Program-made: the position numbers and the translations under genes
In this document: piece by piece, positions 45,731 through 55,874 of the stretch
Position numbering within the stretch: position 1 is the stretch's first letter
How the letters are laid out: every line of letters starts with the position of its first letter
The notes under the pieces: model-generated
Told to the model about the DNA's origin: nothing
The model's input: the letters and a program-made list of their open reading frames with translations, nothing else
The model's database searches: none
Assembly: GCF_004851605.1 (NCBI RefSeq)
Contig: NZ_CP031093.1
Coordinates: forward strand, 372,001 to 436,000
DNA: 64,000 nt
Origin: Hydrocarboniclastica marina
GTDB lineage: Bacteria > Pseudomonadota > Gammaproteobacteria > Pseudomonadales > Oleiphilaceae
Direction of reading: 5' to 3'

Positions 45731-46504
45731 ATGCGGGTAGTAAGCATCAGCGTCAACGGCCTTGAAAAAGCCATCGCCGACGGCTTCTTCAAGTGGCTTG
45801 CCAAACAGGATGCCGATGTCGTTTGCGTTCAGGACCATCGCGCCAAAGCCGCAGATTTCGACGATCCGCGCTTCATTCCTGAAGGTTACGAGGCCTATTT
45901 TATTGATGCTGAAAACCCGGCGGACGGCGGCGTTGGTGTTTACACGCGCCAATTCCCCAAAGCTATCATGTACGGTTTCGCCTACGAGCCCGCTGATCGG
46001 GAGGGGCGCTACATCCAGGCCGACTTCGACGATGTCAGTGTAGCGTCAGTACTGGTGCCCTCTGCCCTGGAGGCACCCGAGCGCCAGGCCGACAAAGATG
46101 CCTTCATGGAAGCCTTCATGCAGCATCTGCAGAAGACCGTCAGAAAACGCCGCCAGTACATCATCTGCGGCAACTTCCAGACCGTTCATCTCGTCACCGA
46201 TGCCAGCCCGCGCTATCACAAGCTGGAAGTGTCCGGCTTTCTGCCCCACGAGCGCGACTGGATGGACGAGATCTTCGAGACCCTCGGCTACACCGATGCC
46301 TTTCGATACATTAACAAAGAGGGCAACCAGTACACCTGGTGGCCTTCGGTGCTGTCAGGCTCCCGCCGACATGCCGGCTGGCGAACTGACTACCAGATTC
46401 TGACGCCGGGAATCCGCAAGACGATCGAAAACGCCTATATCGATCCCGATACGCGCTTCTGCGACCACGCGCCGGTTGTGGTTGATTACGATATCGGGAA
46501 CTGA
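45731..46504 (+). CDS. crc: catabolite repression control protein Crc
   Basis: A 257-residue member of the exonuclease III/EEP family matching Pseudomonas Crc throughout (MRVVSISVNGLEKAI, VCVQDHRA, RYIQADFDDVS, FLPHERDWMDEIFETLGY, YTWWPSV). Catalytic residues of active ExoIII are altered: the Glu is Asp in VQDHRA and the GDFN motif reads GNFQ. The C-terminal Asp-His (CDHAPV) remains. Crc acts with Hfq to block translation of catabolic mRNAs. AGGGA precedes the ATG. Its position beside pyrE and rph matches Pseudomonas synteny. Confidence 0.93.
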   Translation: MRVVSISVNGLEKAIADGFFKWLAKQDADVVCVQDHRAKAADFDDPRFIPEGYEAYFIDAENPADGGVGVYTRQFPKAIMYGFAYEPADREGRYIQADFDDVSVASVLVPSALEAPERQADKDAFMEAFMQHLQKTVRKRRQYIICGNFQTVHLVTDASPRYHKLEVSGFLPHERDWMDEIFETLGYTDAFRYINKEGNQYTWWPSVLSGSRRHAGWRTDYQILTPGIRKTIENAYIDPDTRFCDHAPVVVDYDIGN

Positions 46505-46596
46505 CACGGGAATGCAGGCTTGGCCCTGTTACGGGCGCAAGGATGATTTTGAAGAGGGGCCGGCACCGGGAGCTGAGCCCGGGCCGGGCGAATTAA

Positions 46597-47313
46597 CTAA
46601 CCCTCAAGCGCCGCCTTCTGCAACGCGAACAGCTGCTCAAGCCCATGCTTGGCCAGTGTCAGCATTTCATTCAGTTCCGCCTGATCAAAGGGCGCAGCCT
46701 CCGCAGTACCCTGCAGTTCGATAAAGCCGCCCTTGTCGGTCATGACCACGTTCATGTCGGTTTCCGCCTGGGAATCCTCGTCGTAGTCCAGATCCAGCAC
46801 CGGCGTTCCCTGATAAACGCCTACGGAGACCGCGGCAACCCATTGCTTGAGTGGGCTGCGGGCCAGGCGCTTGTTCTGCACCAGCGTTTCCAGGGCATCC
46901 GCCAGGGCCAGACAGCCACCGGTGATAGCTGCGGTGCGGGTGCCGCCGTCGGCCTGGATCACGTCGCAGTCGATGACGATGGTGTGTTCACCAAGCGCTT
47001 CCATGTCTACGGCCGCGCGCAATGACCGGCCAATCAGGCGCTGAATCTCAACTGTTCTTCCGCCCTGCTTGCCACGGGCGGCTTCGCGGCCCATGCGGCT
47101 GCCCGTGGAGCGCGGCAGCATGCCGTACTCTGCGGTTATCCAACCCTTGCCCTGGCCTTTCAGAAAGCGCGGTACGCCGTTCTCAACGCTGGCGGTGCAG
47201 ATCACCTTGGTGTCGCCAAACTCTACCAGTACCGAGCCCTCGGCATGCTTTGTGTACTGGCGGGTGAGGGTGATGGCGCGGGTCTGGTCAGGCTGGCGGC
47301 CACTTGGTCTCAT
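46597..47313 (-). CDS. rph: ribonuclease PH
   Basis: A 238-residue phosphorolytic 3'-5' exoribonuclease for tRNA 3' ends. It has [42 protein letters not shown], the GRSLRAAVD helix and [18 protein letters not shown]. The ATG at 47313 has AAGGGG 7 nt upstream. It is divergent from yicC and converges with crc. Confidence 0.97.
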   Translation of the reverse strand: MRPSGRQPDQTRAITLTRQYTKHAEGSVLVEFGDTKVICTASVENGVPRFLKGQGKGWITAEYGMLPRSTGSRMGREAARGKQGGRTVEIQRLIGRSLRAAVDMEALGEHTIVIDCDVIQADGGTRTAAITGGCLALADALETLVQNKRLARSPLKQWVAAVSVGVYQGTPVLDLDYDEDSQAETDMNVVMTDKGGFIELQGTAEAAPFDQAELNEMLTLAKHGLEQLFALQKAALEG

Positions 47314-47507
47314 CAATATCCCCTTTGCGGATCAGTCAGTGGGGAGCGTTCCCCGGGTAGGTATCGGGCGGTAATACACCGCAGCGAGCGCGAGTGTATC
47401 ACGGTGGCACCAGCGCGGTGCACCGGCGGCTCATGGGGAAAACGCCGGCTAAATTCATGCTGGCACCCAAGCTGATAGAATGGTGCCTCTTGTTGTAGGG
47501 GAACACT

Positions 47508-48374
47508 ATGATTAAAAGCATGACTGCCTTTGCCCGCCGTGACACCTCCGGCCCATGGGGAACACTCAGCTGCGAGATCCGCAGCGTCAACCACCGCTAC
47601 CTGGAAGCCCAGTTCCGACTGCCTGAAGCCATCCGCGAGACCGAAGGCAGCCTGCGGGACAAAACAAGGTCGACCCTGGCACGGGGCAAAGTCGATGTGG
47701 GCATGCGATTGGAGCTGGCCGAAGCCGGCAGCGACCAGTTCCACGTCAACATGGAAACGGCCACGGCGCTCAACGAAACCATAAACAATATTAACCGCCT
47801 GCTGGACAATCCCGCCCACATCAATGCGCTCGACATCCTGCGCTGGCCCGGCGTCCTGACTCAGGCGCAGCCGGAGCTGGAGCCGGTCCAGGCGGCCGCC
47901 CGGCAACTCTTCGAGCAGACCCTCGCCACGCTGGTGGAGTCCCGCACAGCAGAAGGCGAGAAGATCGAGCCCATGCTCACCGACCGACTGGATGCCATCG
48001 ACCAACACATCACGGACCTGCGCCAGCGCCTGCCTGAAGTTCTGGCAAGGCAGCAGGAGCAACTGCAGCAGCGACTGGAACAGCTTCGTATTGAGGTTGA
48101 CCAGGAACGCCTGGCCCAGGAAATGGCCCTGCTGGCCCAGAAGTCAGACGTGGCGGAAGAGCTGGACCGGCTGGGGGCGCACGTGGCTGAAGTGCGCAGT
48201 GTGCTGGGCCGGAACGAGGCCGTGGGGCGGCGACTGGATTTCCTGATGCAGGAGCTTAATCGGGAGGCTAATACGCTGGGGAGTAAGTCTGTGGACGCCG
48301 GTGTTACGCGGGCGTCAGTAGAGCTGAAGGTACTGATCGAGCAGATGCGGGAGCAGGTACAGAACGTGGAGTAG
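47508..48374 (+). CDS. yicC: YicC family endoribonuclease-like protein
   Basis: 288 residues. The YicC N-domain begins MIKSMTAFARRD and has EIRSVNHRYLE. The C-terminal DUF1732 segment is FLMQELNREANTLGSKS followed by a coiled tail. YicC in E. coli has been reported as an endoribonuclease acting on sRNA. AGGGGAA precedes the ATG. gmk, which follows yicC in many relatives, is not here; a chemoreceptor gene follows instead. Confidence 0.95.
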   Translation: MIKSMTAFARRDTSGPWGTLSCEIRSVNHRYLEAQFRLPEAIRETEGSLRDKTRSTLARGKVDVGMRLELAEAGSDQFHVNMETATALNETINNINRLLDNPAHINALDILRWPGVLTQAQPELEPVQAAARQLFEQTLATLVESRTAEGEKIEPMLTDRLDAIDQHITDLRQRLPEVLARQQEQLQQRLEQLRIEVDQERLAQEMALLAQKSDVAEELDRLGAHVAEVRSVLGRNEAVGRRLDFLMQELNREANTLGSKSVDAGVTRASVELKVLIEQMREQVQNVE

Positions 48375-48666
48375 TTCTGAGCATCAATATGGACGATAGG
48401 CTGGGCCATGAAAAAACTCGCCTATTCTTGCCGCAACAAAGATTCCTTGGACAAAAAAACCGAAAACTTAACAAAGCCACAACATACGAATGGCGCCCTC
48501 TCGACTAGCCTTCAGCATGCCGCTAAACCTTCTCAAGGCCTCATCGCGTAAAGCGATGGGCCCTAAAGTCCGTTCGGTACACCACTCCCTTTTTCAAAAA
48601 TATCCAAGTTGTCTTCCAGGTCGCCTGGAAATTCCGTTCGAGGGCACCCTTTTGATTTTCGATAAG

Positions 48667-50304
48667 ATGACGCTCAAATCGCAATTTGTGTTCGTTGTGG
48701 CCTTACCGTGTCTGGCGTTGCTGCTGGTCAGCTGGGCCGGGCTGGCGGGGTTGTCCACGATGCACGCGCAAGCGGAACGCTTGGCCGAGAACACTAGTGC
48801 GCCCTTGCGGGCGATGGCGGAGGTCAACTCACGCATACCGCGCATGCGCGTGGGTATCGATATGATTCTGCTGCAGGCTGTGCCCGCTTTACAGGATGCG
48901 AAAGGTGTTACCACGCGTATAAGCGAAACCCGGGCTGAGGATATCCCGGAGATGGATGCCGCGCTGCAGGAGGCGCTGGATGCCCAGGTTAATCCCGAGA
49001 TCCGGGCCCAGGTTCAGGATCTGATCGAGGTGTTTGCCGAGGTCAAACGCAACGAGCTGCAGCCCATGCTCCGGGCCATGGAATCCGGCGAGATGAACAC
49101 CGCGTATCGCATCTACCAGAACGACTACGCGAAAAGCTATGGCGCCATGCGCAAGGCGGTCAACAAGATCCTGGACGATTTGCTGGCCCAAGGGGTTGCA
49201 AGCCATCAAGCGAGTGAGCAGTCCTATCAGGCCAGTCTTAATAACATGGTCGGGTTGATCGTGGCCGCCCTGTTGGCGTCCGTGGTGCTGGCGTTCCTTT
49301 GTCTGCGCCGCCTCAATCGGCGGGTGGAAAGGCTGCAGCAGCACATCAGTTCGGCTAGCAAAACGCTGGATCTGGGCACGACAGTCGAACTCAATGGGCG
49401 CGATGAGCTGAGTAATATCGCCACCCAGTTTAACCACTTCACGGGGCAGATCCGTTCGGCGATTGAAGCGGTGGCGGAAAACTCCCGGGAACTGGCAGAT
49501 ACAGCCAACACAGTCGCCCAGAAGGCCAAGTCCACCAATAGCAACTGCCTGCATGAGCAGGCGCGCTCGGAGCAGATCGCCGCGGCGATTTCCGAAATGG
49601 GATCGACTGTCGAGAGCATTGCCGGTAATGCCTCAGAGGCCGCGGAAGCCGCCAAGGAAGCAGACTCCCAGGCGCATCAGGTCGCGAAACTGGTTGAGCT
49701 GGCCCGACAGGGCGTGGTGACTTTGTCCGACGAGATTGATCAGGTCAGCCTTGATGTTACGTCCCTGGCCGGACAGACGGATTCCATCGGCAGCATCCTG
49801 GATACCATTCGTGGCATCTCTGAGCAGACCAACCTGCTGGCATTGAACGCCGCTATTGAGGCTGCTCGCGCAGGCGAGCAGGGGAGAGGGTTTGCGGTGG
49901 TAGCCGATGAGGTGCGCAACCTCGCCAGTCGCTCGGCCAGTTCCACGGACGAGATCCAGAAAATGATCGACAACCTGCAGGAACAGTCAGCCAGGACGGT
50001 TGCCGCCATCAAGCGGGGACAGTCCCAGAGCACTACCGTGGTCAACCAGACGAATGACGCCAACAGCGCGCTGCAACAGATTACGTCGCACATCGGCCAG
50101 ATCAGCGATATGAACATTCAGGTAGCGACCGCGACGGAAGAGCAGGCTACGGTGGTGAGCGACATCAGCGAGAACATTCACGACATCAACCGCCTGACCG
50201 GAGAAACTACGCAGATTGCAGACCAACTCATGGGGTCTAGCGGTCAATTGCAGAAGCTGTCCCAGACTCTGGATGGGTTGGTGTCACAGTTCAGGCTGCG
50301 CTGA
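48667..50304 (+). CDS. methyl-accepting chemotaxis protein
   Basis: 545 residues from the ATG at 48667; a longer open frame upstream lacks family character. TM1 lies at ~8-30, a 4HB-type periplasmic helical sensor at ~35-200 and TM2 at ~195-218. A HAMP domain follows, then the signalling tip [20 protein letters not shown] and [14 protein letters not shown]. There is no C-terminal CheR/CheB docking pentapeptide. The ligand is unknown. It is a single gene away from che clusters. Confidence 0.92.
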   Translation: MTLKSQFVFVVALPCLALLLVSWAGLAGLSTMHAQAERLAENTSAPLRAMAEVNSRIPRMRVGIDMILLQAVPALQDAKGVTTRISETRAEDIPEMDAALQEALDAQVNPEIRAQVQDLIEVFAEVKRNELQPMLRAMESGEMNTAYRIYQNDYAKSYGAMRKAVNKILDDLLAQGVASHQASEQSYQASLNNMVGLIVAALLASVVLAFLCLRRLNRRVERLQQHISSASKTLDLGTTVELNGRDELSNIATQFNHFTGQIRSAIEAVAENSRELADTANTVAQKAKSTNSNCLHEQARSEQIAAAISEMGSTVESIAGNASEAAEAAKEADSQAHQVAKLVELARQGVVTLSDEIDQVSLDVTSLAGQTDSIGSILDTIRGISEQTNLLALNAAIEAARAGEQGRGFAVVADEVRNLASRSASSTDEIQKMIDNLQEQSARTVAAIKRGQSQSTTVVNQTNDANSALQQITSHIGQISDMNIQVATATEEQATVVSDISENIHDINRLTGETTQIADQLMGSSGQLQKLSQTLDGLVSQFRLR

Positions 50305-50475
50305 GTGCGGCGCTGCCAGGGTTTAAGCCCATCCCGGCTCACACCTTGGCAGCGGCCGTCAATGTCCTGTTCCCTGCGGTTTCACTCGATCTCGCAGTGG
50401 GCCGGTTAATTCGTTAAGCGCTTTTCTCCTGCCCCGTTCCCGGCTAGCGTATGCCAGACCAAAGCGGAGGACAGC

Positions 50476-51606
50476 ATGCGCTTAGCCTTGATCATTGGGT
50501 CGCTCGGCTCTTTCTTTAATCTCTACCAGCTGCAGGCACTCTATCCGCAGCTAGCTGATCGGTTCGGGACCACCGCGACCGAGGCAGGTTGGTTGAATAT
50601 GGCCGCCCTGCTGGGAATGATGTTGACCGCACCGGTCACCGGTGCGGCAACGAAGCATGCCAACCCGAAAGCCGTTCTGGTTCTGGGTTTCCTTGCCCTG
50701 GCCGCGCTTAACTCTGTGATCGCTTTTACCACAAGCCAACCTCTGCTTCTGGCGCTTCGTATTGGCCAGGGCATTGTGATTCCCTTCCTTTTAACCGCGA
50801 CGATGAACCTGGTTTCAACGAAGCCCGGCAGCCTGGTGTCGCTCTATGTGGTTGGGACAATCGGCGGCAGCACCCTCAGCCGGCTTTACCCTGCCTGGGC
50901 GGCTGACGCCCTTGGCTGGGAGCAGGCATTCACCAGCTCGGCGGCGTTGATGGTCGCTTCTGCGGTAGCCATTGGCCTGCTGCCAGCATACGGGCAGCCT
51001 GAACCTGCCGCCCAAGGTGAACAGCGCAGCTCCTCTTTTACCTATGCCAGGCGGGCGCTGGCTGACGGCAGCCTGCGCGTTGCCTATCTGGCAGGGTTTG
51101 CGTTGCTGTTTACCCAGAGCGCGGTCTTTACCGCGCTTGGCATCCGGCTCGCCGCGGCGCCTTATTCCTGGAATTCGAGTCAGATCGGCATGGTCTACCT
51201 GGCGTGTTTGCCAGCGCTCTTTTTCGTGCTTTCCGCCGGTTGGTTGAGGCGCTACGTGGGTGAAGCCGCAATCGCAGGATCGCTCATCGTATTGGTCTGG
51301 GTCGGGTTGGGTATTGTCGGCGGCACAGGCACATCGGTCATTGTCGGTGTGGCACTGTTCGCGGTGGGCACCTACATGTTCCAGACTGTGACGACATCCT
51401 TGCTGAGTCGTTCGCGCCTCGTACCCGCGGGTGTCGCGACTGGGTTCTATCTCTCTTTTTACTATCTCGGCGGGGCGATGGGCGCCAGCCTTGGCGCGTA
51501 TGCGTTTGAAGCATGGGACTGGGGTGGCGTTATCGGCTGCGTAGCGGTCAGTCAGGCGCTGGTTCTCTGCCTTGTTCTACGAGGTCGGCGCAGGTCCGCC
51601 GCCTAA
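50476..51606 (+). CDS. MFS transporter
   Basis: 376 residues with about 10-12 hydrophobic segments of the major facilitator fold. The inter-helix region after TM2 (GAATKHANPKAVLVLGFL) resembles the family A-loop, and a central charged loop follows at ~175-195. It is slightly short for MFS, so one or two helices may be reduced. The substrate is unknown. GGAGG lies about 6-7 nt before the ATG. It converges with the ATP-grasp gene. Confidence 0.85.
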   Translation: MRLALIIGSLGSFFNLYQLQALYPQLADRFGTTATEAGWLNMAALLGMMLTAPVTGAATKHANPKAVLVLGFLALAALNSVIAFTTSQPLLLALRIGQGIVIPFLLTATMNLVSTKPGSLVSLYVVGTIGGSTLSRLYPAWAADALGWEQAFTSSAALMVASAVAIGLLPAYGQPEPAAQGEQRSSSFTYARRALADGSLRVAYLAGFALLFTQSAVFTALGIRLAAAPYSWNSSQIGMVYLACLPALFFVLSAGWLRRYVGEAAIAGSLIVLVWVGLGIVGGTGTSVIVGVALFAVGTYMFQTVTTSLLSRSRLVPAGVATGFYLSFYYLGGAMGASLGAYAFEAWDWGGVIGCVAVSQALVLCLVLRGRRRSAA

Positions 51607-51730
51607 CTCATGGCCTGATGGCTTGGCATTACCTGGGCGGCCACTCAGCGGCAGGATTCGCGCCTACCCCTGGAAAACGGGGCAGCCGCCTGCGTCCCGG
51701 CAGACGTCAGCCCCGCATTTCCGGTCTGTC

Positions 51731-53038
51731 TCAGGCTGTCTTCCTGACCACGGGGTCAAACTCAAAGTGGAGCGCCTCAAGGCAGGCCTGGTAACGCTCC
51801 TTGATTTCCTCGTGGCTGCGCCCGCCCAGGTAGATCGTGCCGATGTGATAACTGAAGCTATCCTGGTTGGGTAAATCGCTCAGTTTCATGCCGGGCTCGA
51901 TATCCAGGCGCACTTTAGTGCCCGGAAAGCGTTCACAGAGGTCGTCCAGCTCTTGCTGGCTCGGCACCCGGGTGACGATACCGTCCTCATGCTCATGGGG
52001 AATCATGCATTTTGCCGCAACCGTGACCTGCCCCTGGCGGTAGGGCATGGACGGCCTTTCCCCGAGTGCGATATCGAGCGCGACCTCGTGGTTCGACATG
52101 CCATCGACCATGATGAACATTTCGCTATGGGACTGTGAAATGCGGGTGTTGAATTCCACCAGCCACAGCTCGTCGGTCTCCTCGTTCCACATGAACTCGG
52201 CGTTGAAACAGCCGTTGTCGTAGCCGATGTGCTTGAGGAAGCGTTTGGAGGCGTCGATCATCCGGCGCTGTACGTGCTCAGGCATGTTGGACGGATACTC
52301 CAGCCGGTCATAGAGCGCTTCCCCTTCGTCCTTGGGCTGGTCGAACAGTCCATGCACGTTGAACTCCCCACGAAACACTGTGCCCTCTGGCGCACCCTGA
52401 ACGCCCGAGATAATCTGCTCGGCGATACAGGTGTTGCCGTCGGCCTTCTGGATCTCAGGCGGCAGTTCGGCATGGGCCAGGGCTTCATTGAAGGGGTCGC
52501 CAAAGTGGCGGATTTTCTCCCGGGTTTCCTCGATCGCCGCCTGGAACTGCTCGGCATTCTCGATTTTGAAACCGAGCTGGGATGAAAACGCTTTGACTGG
52601 TTTGAGCCAGAAAGGGTAGTCGAGAGTGACCTGGGATAACGGATCTGCCGCGAAGGGATCCACCGAGCAGAAGTCTGGGACGAATTCGGGGATCGCTTTG
52701 CGCTGCTCTACACGGCTCCAGTACTTGTGCTCGCACTTGAGCACGCTTTCCAGAGATGGCGCGGGGATGTTGTGTTCCCTGCAGAGGATTGGCACCAGTA
52801 CGCTGGTGGGAAAGTCCCAGTGGGCGATAATGGCGTCAACGCTACCGTCCGGGCCCGTGGTTTTTTTCAGCTCCTGGCGGGCTTCTTCCAACAGGGCATC
52901 AAAAGAGAATGACTCGGACTCTACCAGCCGCTCTACAGTGAGAAGACTGTAGAAATCGAATTCCTCGGCATGGCGTAGGGTCGCAAGTTCGGCACGCTGC
53001 TGTTCTTCCAGGGCCGGGATAAAAATACGTCGTTTCAT
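51731..53038 (-). CDS. ATP-grasp domain ligase of unknown substrate
   Basis: 435 residues from the ATG at 53038, with GGAG 6 nt upstream (a GTG at 53050 is possible). An N-terminal Rossmann-like domain is followed by an ATP-grasp core. PFWLKPVKAFSSQLGF is the first lysine-containing strand, and ELWLVEFNTRISQSHSEMF carries the metal-binding Glu and Asn. It should activate a carboxylate as acyl-phosphate for ligation to an amine or thiol. I cannot assign a pathway, as no neighbouring biosynthetic genes are present. Confidence 0.85.
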   Translation of the reverse strand: MKRRIFIPALEEQQRAELATLRHAEEFDFYSLLTVERLVESESFSFDALLEEARQELKKTTGPDGSVDAIIAHWDFPTSVLVPILCREHNIPAPSLESVLKCEHKYWSRVEQRKAIPEFVPDFCSVDPFAADPLSQVTLDYPFWLKPVKAFSSQLGFKIENAEQFQAAIEETREKIRHFGDPFNEALAHAELPPEIQKADGNTCIAEQIISGVQGAPEGTVFRGEFNVHGLFDQPKDEGEALYDRLEYPSNMPEHVQRRMIDASKRFLKHIGYDNGCFNAEFMWNEETDELWLVEFNTRISQSHSEMFIMVDGMSNHEVALDIALGERPSMPYRQGQVTVAAKCMIPHEHEDGIVTRVPSQQELDDLCERFPGTKVRLDIEPGMKLSDLPNQDSFSYHIGTIYLGGRSHEEIKERYQACLEALHFEFDPVVRKTA

Positions 53039-53369
53039 CAGTCGCTCCACGTCGCTTTTGAATGAGACAGCCAGTTTTCCGTGACTTTCAGGTTTTCATG
53101 TCCACTGGCTTCGGCAAACGCGTTGGTCTGCTAAAGCTGGACGTTATAATTCATAACGTTACGAAACGATTTCCGACCCGTTCTGATCGGGCAAGGAGCT
53201 CTACTCGTCTGTGGAAGCGGGGCTCCAGGCAGGATCTGAGACGCATTAGGCACTTATACGGAGGCACCGCCTGAGGTGCCGATGGGGGGTAGGTCACATG
53301 GCTGCGCCCGGCAGCCCCGATTCGGTAAGATGCTAGCGGTGCCCCAAGGATTGCTGAGGACATAACCCT
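53039..53369. other. divergent intergenic region, ATP-grasp / Nudix-MBL genes
   Basis: 331 bp without a gene. It contains a small hairpin GGCACC-GCCTGA-GGTGCC (53263-53280) and an AT-rich patch near 53,145-53,160 (TTATAATTCATAACG), suitable for a promoter. No other structure was seen. Confidence 0.5.
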
Positions 53370-55121
53370 ATGGCAGTGATAACCCCGCGCCCGGCCGCGA
53401 CCCTGATCCTCTGCCGGGATCGCCCCGGTGGACCGGCACCGTCGACGGATGACCCGGGCGGCATCGAGGTGCTGCTGGTGCAGCGGACTCACCAGGCTGT
53501 ATTTATGCCGGGCGTTTTTGTTTTTCCTGGCGGCGCGGTGGACCCCGGCGATGATGCGCATGATCTGCACCTGCACGTTTCGGGCCTGGCGGCGGCTGAG
53601 GCTAACGGATTGCTGGAGGTTGAGGGCGGCGGCCTGGGTTATTTGACGGCGGCTGTGAGGGAGTGTTTCGAGGAGGCGGGGATTCTGCTGGGACGAGACC
53701 TGCGCAGAACACAGCCGCGCGCCAACGGTTGCGCCTACCTGAGCCATGAATCCCACGCCCTGGCGGCACAGTGCCAGGCGTTAAGGGAGCAGATGCTCGC
53801 CGGCGCCGTGACGATGCCGGAACTGTGCAAGCGGCTCTCGATCTGCCTGCCATTGGACCAGATTGCGTATCTCAGTCGCTGGATAACGCCGCCGGGTCCG
53901 CCACGGCGTTTTGATACGCGCTTTTTCGTGGCCAAGGCACCGGTCGACCAGCGCGCCAGCCACGACGGCCACGAAACGATTGATCATCTCTGGATAGGTC
54001 CAGGCGACGCCATTGAGCGGAACCAGCGCGGCGACCTGTCGCTGGGCCTGCCCACCCGCGCCTCGCTGGAGGCGCTGGCCGGGTTTGCCACAACGGATGA
54101 GCTGATGAACCACCTGCATCGGGCGCGTTCAGGTGTCAGGACCGACCTTGGGCCGCAACGGAGTCGGTCGCGTCCAGCCACGGGCCGACAGGGCCAACAG
54201 ATTATTGATCCGAGCCATCCCGCCTACGCGGAGGTTGAGAAGCTTGACCCCGGACGACAGGGTATCGCGCAATGCGAGATTCTGCCGGGTTGCATGACGA
54301 TGATGTCGCCCACCATAGGTCGTATCACCGCGCCAAATCCCGGCATCATGACCGGACCGGGCACCAATTCCTATATCATCGGCCGGGGCCGGGACCGGGC
54401 TGTGATCGACCCCGGCCCCGCGATCGACGCCCACCTCGAAGCCATTCTGGCCGCGGTGGGGTCGCAGGGCGGACAGCTGCGCTGGATTCTTGTGACCCAT
54501 ACCCATCGTGATCATTCCCCCGGCGCGGCCCGGCTCAAGGCAGCTACTGGCGCGACTGTGCTGGGAATGGAAGCGCCAGCGGACGACTATCAGGACCCAA
54601 GCTTTACGCCAGACGCTACGCTGGCGCACGGCGAACGTATCGACGGCGACGATTTCAGCCTGAAGGCGATACACACGCCGGGGCATGCCTCCAACCACAT
54701 CTGCTACCTGCATGAGCAGGACGGTGTGCTCTTCTCCGGCGACCACATCATGCAGGGCTCGACCGTAGTGGTTAACCCACCGGACGGCGACATGGCGGCC
54801 TATATGGCATCACTCCGGGATCTGAAGCGGGAAAATGCCCTCTACATTGCACCGGGACACGGCTTTCTCATGGATCAGCCCAACCGCGTGATCGACCGCC
54901 TCATCGCTCACCGTCAGAAGCGGGAGGACAAAGTGATCACAGCATTGACGTCGGCAGCTGGTATCGATGAGCAAACTCTGGTGGCGAAGGTCTACGACGA
55001 CGTTCCCAGTGCTGTTCATCCGCTGGCCCAACGTTCGATGTTGGCGCATCTCTATAAACTGGAAAGCGAAGCCCGGGTGATCCGCGGAGCGGATGGCTGG
55101 AGACTGCTAAAACCCTGGTAG
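53370..55121 (+). CDS. Nudix hydrolase - metallo-beta-lactamase fold fusion
   Basis: A 583-residue fusion. The N-terminal half (~1-265) is Nudix: PGVFVFPGGAVD starts the Nudix box, but the REXXEE part (VRECFEEAGILLG) comes only after an insertion of about 40 residues, as in NUDT7/NUDT19-type enzymes that cut acyl-CoA. The C-terminal half (~300-583) is an MBL hydrolase resembling LACTB2, with THTHRDHSPGA, FSGDHI and the late APGHG. Both halves keep their metal ligands. It may act on CoA-linked or RNA substrates. GAGGAC precedes the ATG. Confidence 0.88.
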   Translation: MAVITPRPAATLILCRDRPGGPAPSTDDPGGIEVLLVQRTHQAVFMPGVFVFPGGAVDPGDDAHDLHLHVSGLAAAEANGLLEVEGGGLGYLTAAVRECFEEAGILLGRDLRRTQPRANGCAYLSHESHALAAQCQALREQMLAGAVTMPELCKRLSICLPLDQIAYLSRWITPPGPPRRFDTRFFVAKAPVDQRASHDGHETIDHLWIGPGDAIERNQRGDLSLGLPTRASLEALAGFATTDELMNHLHRARSGVRTDLGPQRSRSRPATGRQGQQIIDPSHPAYAEVEKLDPGRQGIAQCEILPGCMTMMSPTIGRITAPNPGIMTGPGTNSYIIGRGRDRAVIDPGPAIDAHLEAILAAVGSQGGQLRWILVTHTHRDHSPGAARLKAATGATVLGMEAPADDYQDPSFTPDATLAHGERIDGDDFSLKAIHTPGHASNHICYLHEQDGVLFSGDHIMQGSTVVVNPPDGDMAAYMASLRDLKRENALYIAPGHGFLMDQPNRVIDRLIAHRQKREDKVITALTSAAGIDEQTLVAKVYDDVPSAVHPLAQRSMLAHLYKLESEARVIRGADGWRLLKPW

Positions 55122-55175
55122 GCGCCTGCTTTTTAACAAGCGCCTGACAATGAGCAAGTGCCTGACCACGAGCCA

Positions 55176-55874
55176 TCAGACCTCCAACCATTCCTTGCGG
55201 ATTTCGGGGTTGGCCTGCAACGAATCCGGAGTCCCGTCAAAGACGATTTTGCCCTCGCCCATGACATAGACCCGATGCGATATCTGCAAAGCAATACTGA
55301 GCTTCTGTTCCACCAGGAGCACGGCGATGCCAGCTGCGGCGATTTCCTCGAGGATGGCGGCAACGTCAGCGACGACTTTGGGTGCGAGGCCCTCGGTGGG
55401 CTCGTCCACCATGATGCACCTGGGGTCGCCCATGAGGGTGCGGAACATGCTCAGCATCTGCTGCTCGCCGCCGGACAGCACCTCGGCAGGGGTGTGTTCC
55501 CGCTCGCGCAGCCGGGGGAAGCGTTTGTAGACGGCCTCGAGTGTCCACTGGGTGCCAGTCTGGCCTCGGCGTTTCATGCCCAGCTCGAGGTTTTGTGCCA
55601 CGGTCAGGCCGGGGAAAATCGCCCGATCCTCCGGCACATAGCCTACCCCGGCGTGGGCGACCTGATGCGCGGACAGGCCCGCGAGCTGTTTGCCCTCCAT
55701 GCGGATGTCGCCCTTGGGCGGAACCAGACCCATCACGGCCTTGCACAAGGTGGAGCGTCCTACGCCGTTGCGGCCCAGAAGGCTGACGATCTCGCCCGCC
55801 CTGACGTCCATATTCACACCGCGCAATACATGGCTCTTGCCGTAGTAGGCGTGTAAGTCCCGTATCTGCAGCAT
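55176..55874 (-). CDS. ABC transporter ATP-binding protein, LivF type
   Basis: A 232-residue ATPase of a branched-chain-amino-acid-type (HAAT) importer. Signature LSGGEQQM and Walker B CIMVDEPTEG are normal, but Walker A reads GRNGVGRST, with Arg40 where the catalytic Lys is expected (LLGRNGVGKTT in most homologues). Translation of the DNA (GGA CGC TCC) confirms the substitution is encoded. I recall some LivF-group proteins with this change, so it may be a subgroup trait. It is the last gene of the operon and overlaps the LivG-type stop. Confidence 0.93.
   Translation of the reverse strand: MLQIRDLHAYYGKSHVLRGVNMDVRAGEIVSLLGRNGVGRSTLCKAVMGLVPPKGDIRMEGKQLAGLSAHQVAHAGVGYVPEDRAIFPGLTVAQNLELGMKRRGQTGTQWTLEAVYKRFPRLREREHTPAEVLSGGEQQMLSMFRTLMGDPRCIMVDEPTEGLAPKVVADVAAILEEIAAAGIAVLLVEQKLSIALQISHRVYVMGEGKIVFDGTPDSLQANPEIRKEWLEV

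Noticed and set aside
46560-46587. GC-rich hairpin between crc and rph as a terminator
   Set aside because: The stem CCGGC.CCGGG/CCCGG.CCGG has a mismatch and there is no T-run on either strand, so it was not listed as a feature.
55122-55150. AGGCGC...GCGCCT inverted repeat after the Nudix-MBL gene
   Set aside because: Only about 6 bp of stem with a long loop containing the T-run, so it is not a convincing terminator.
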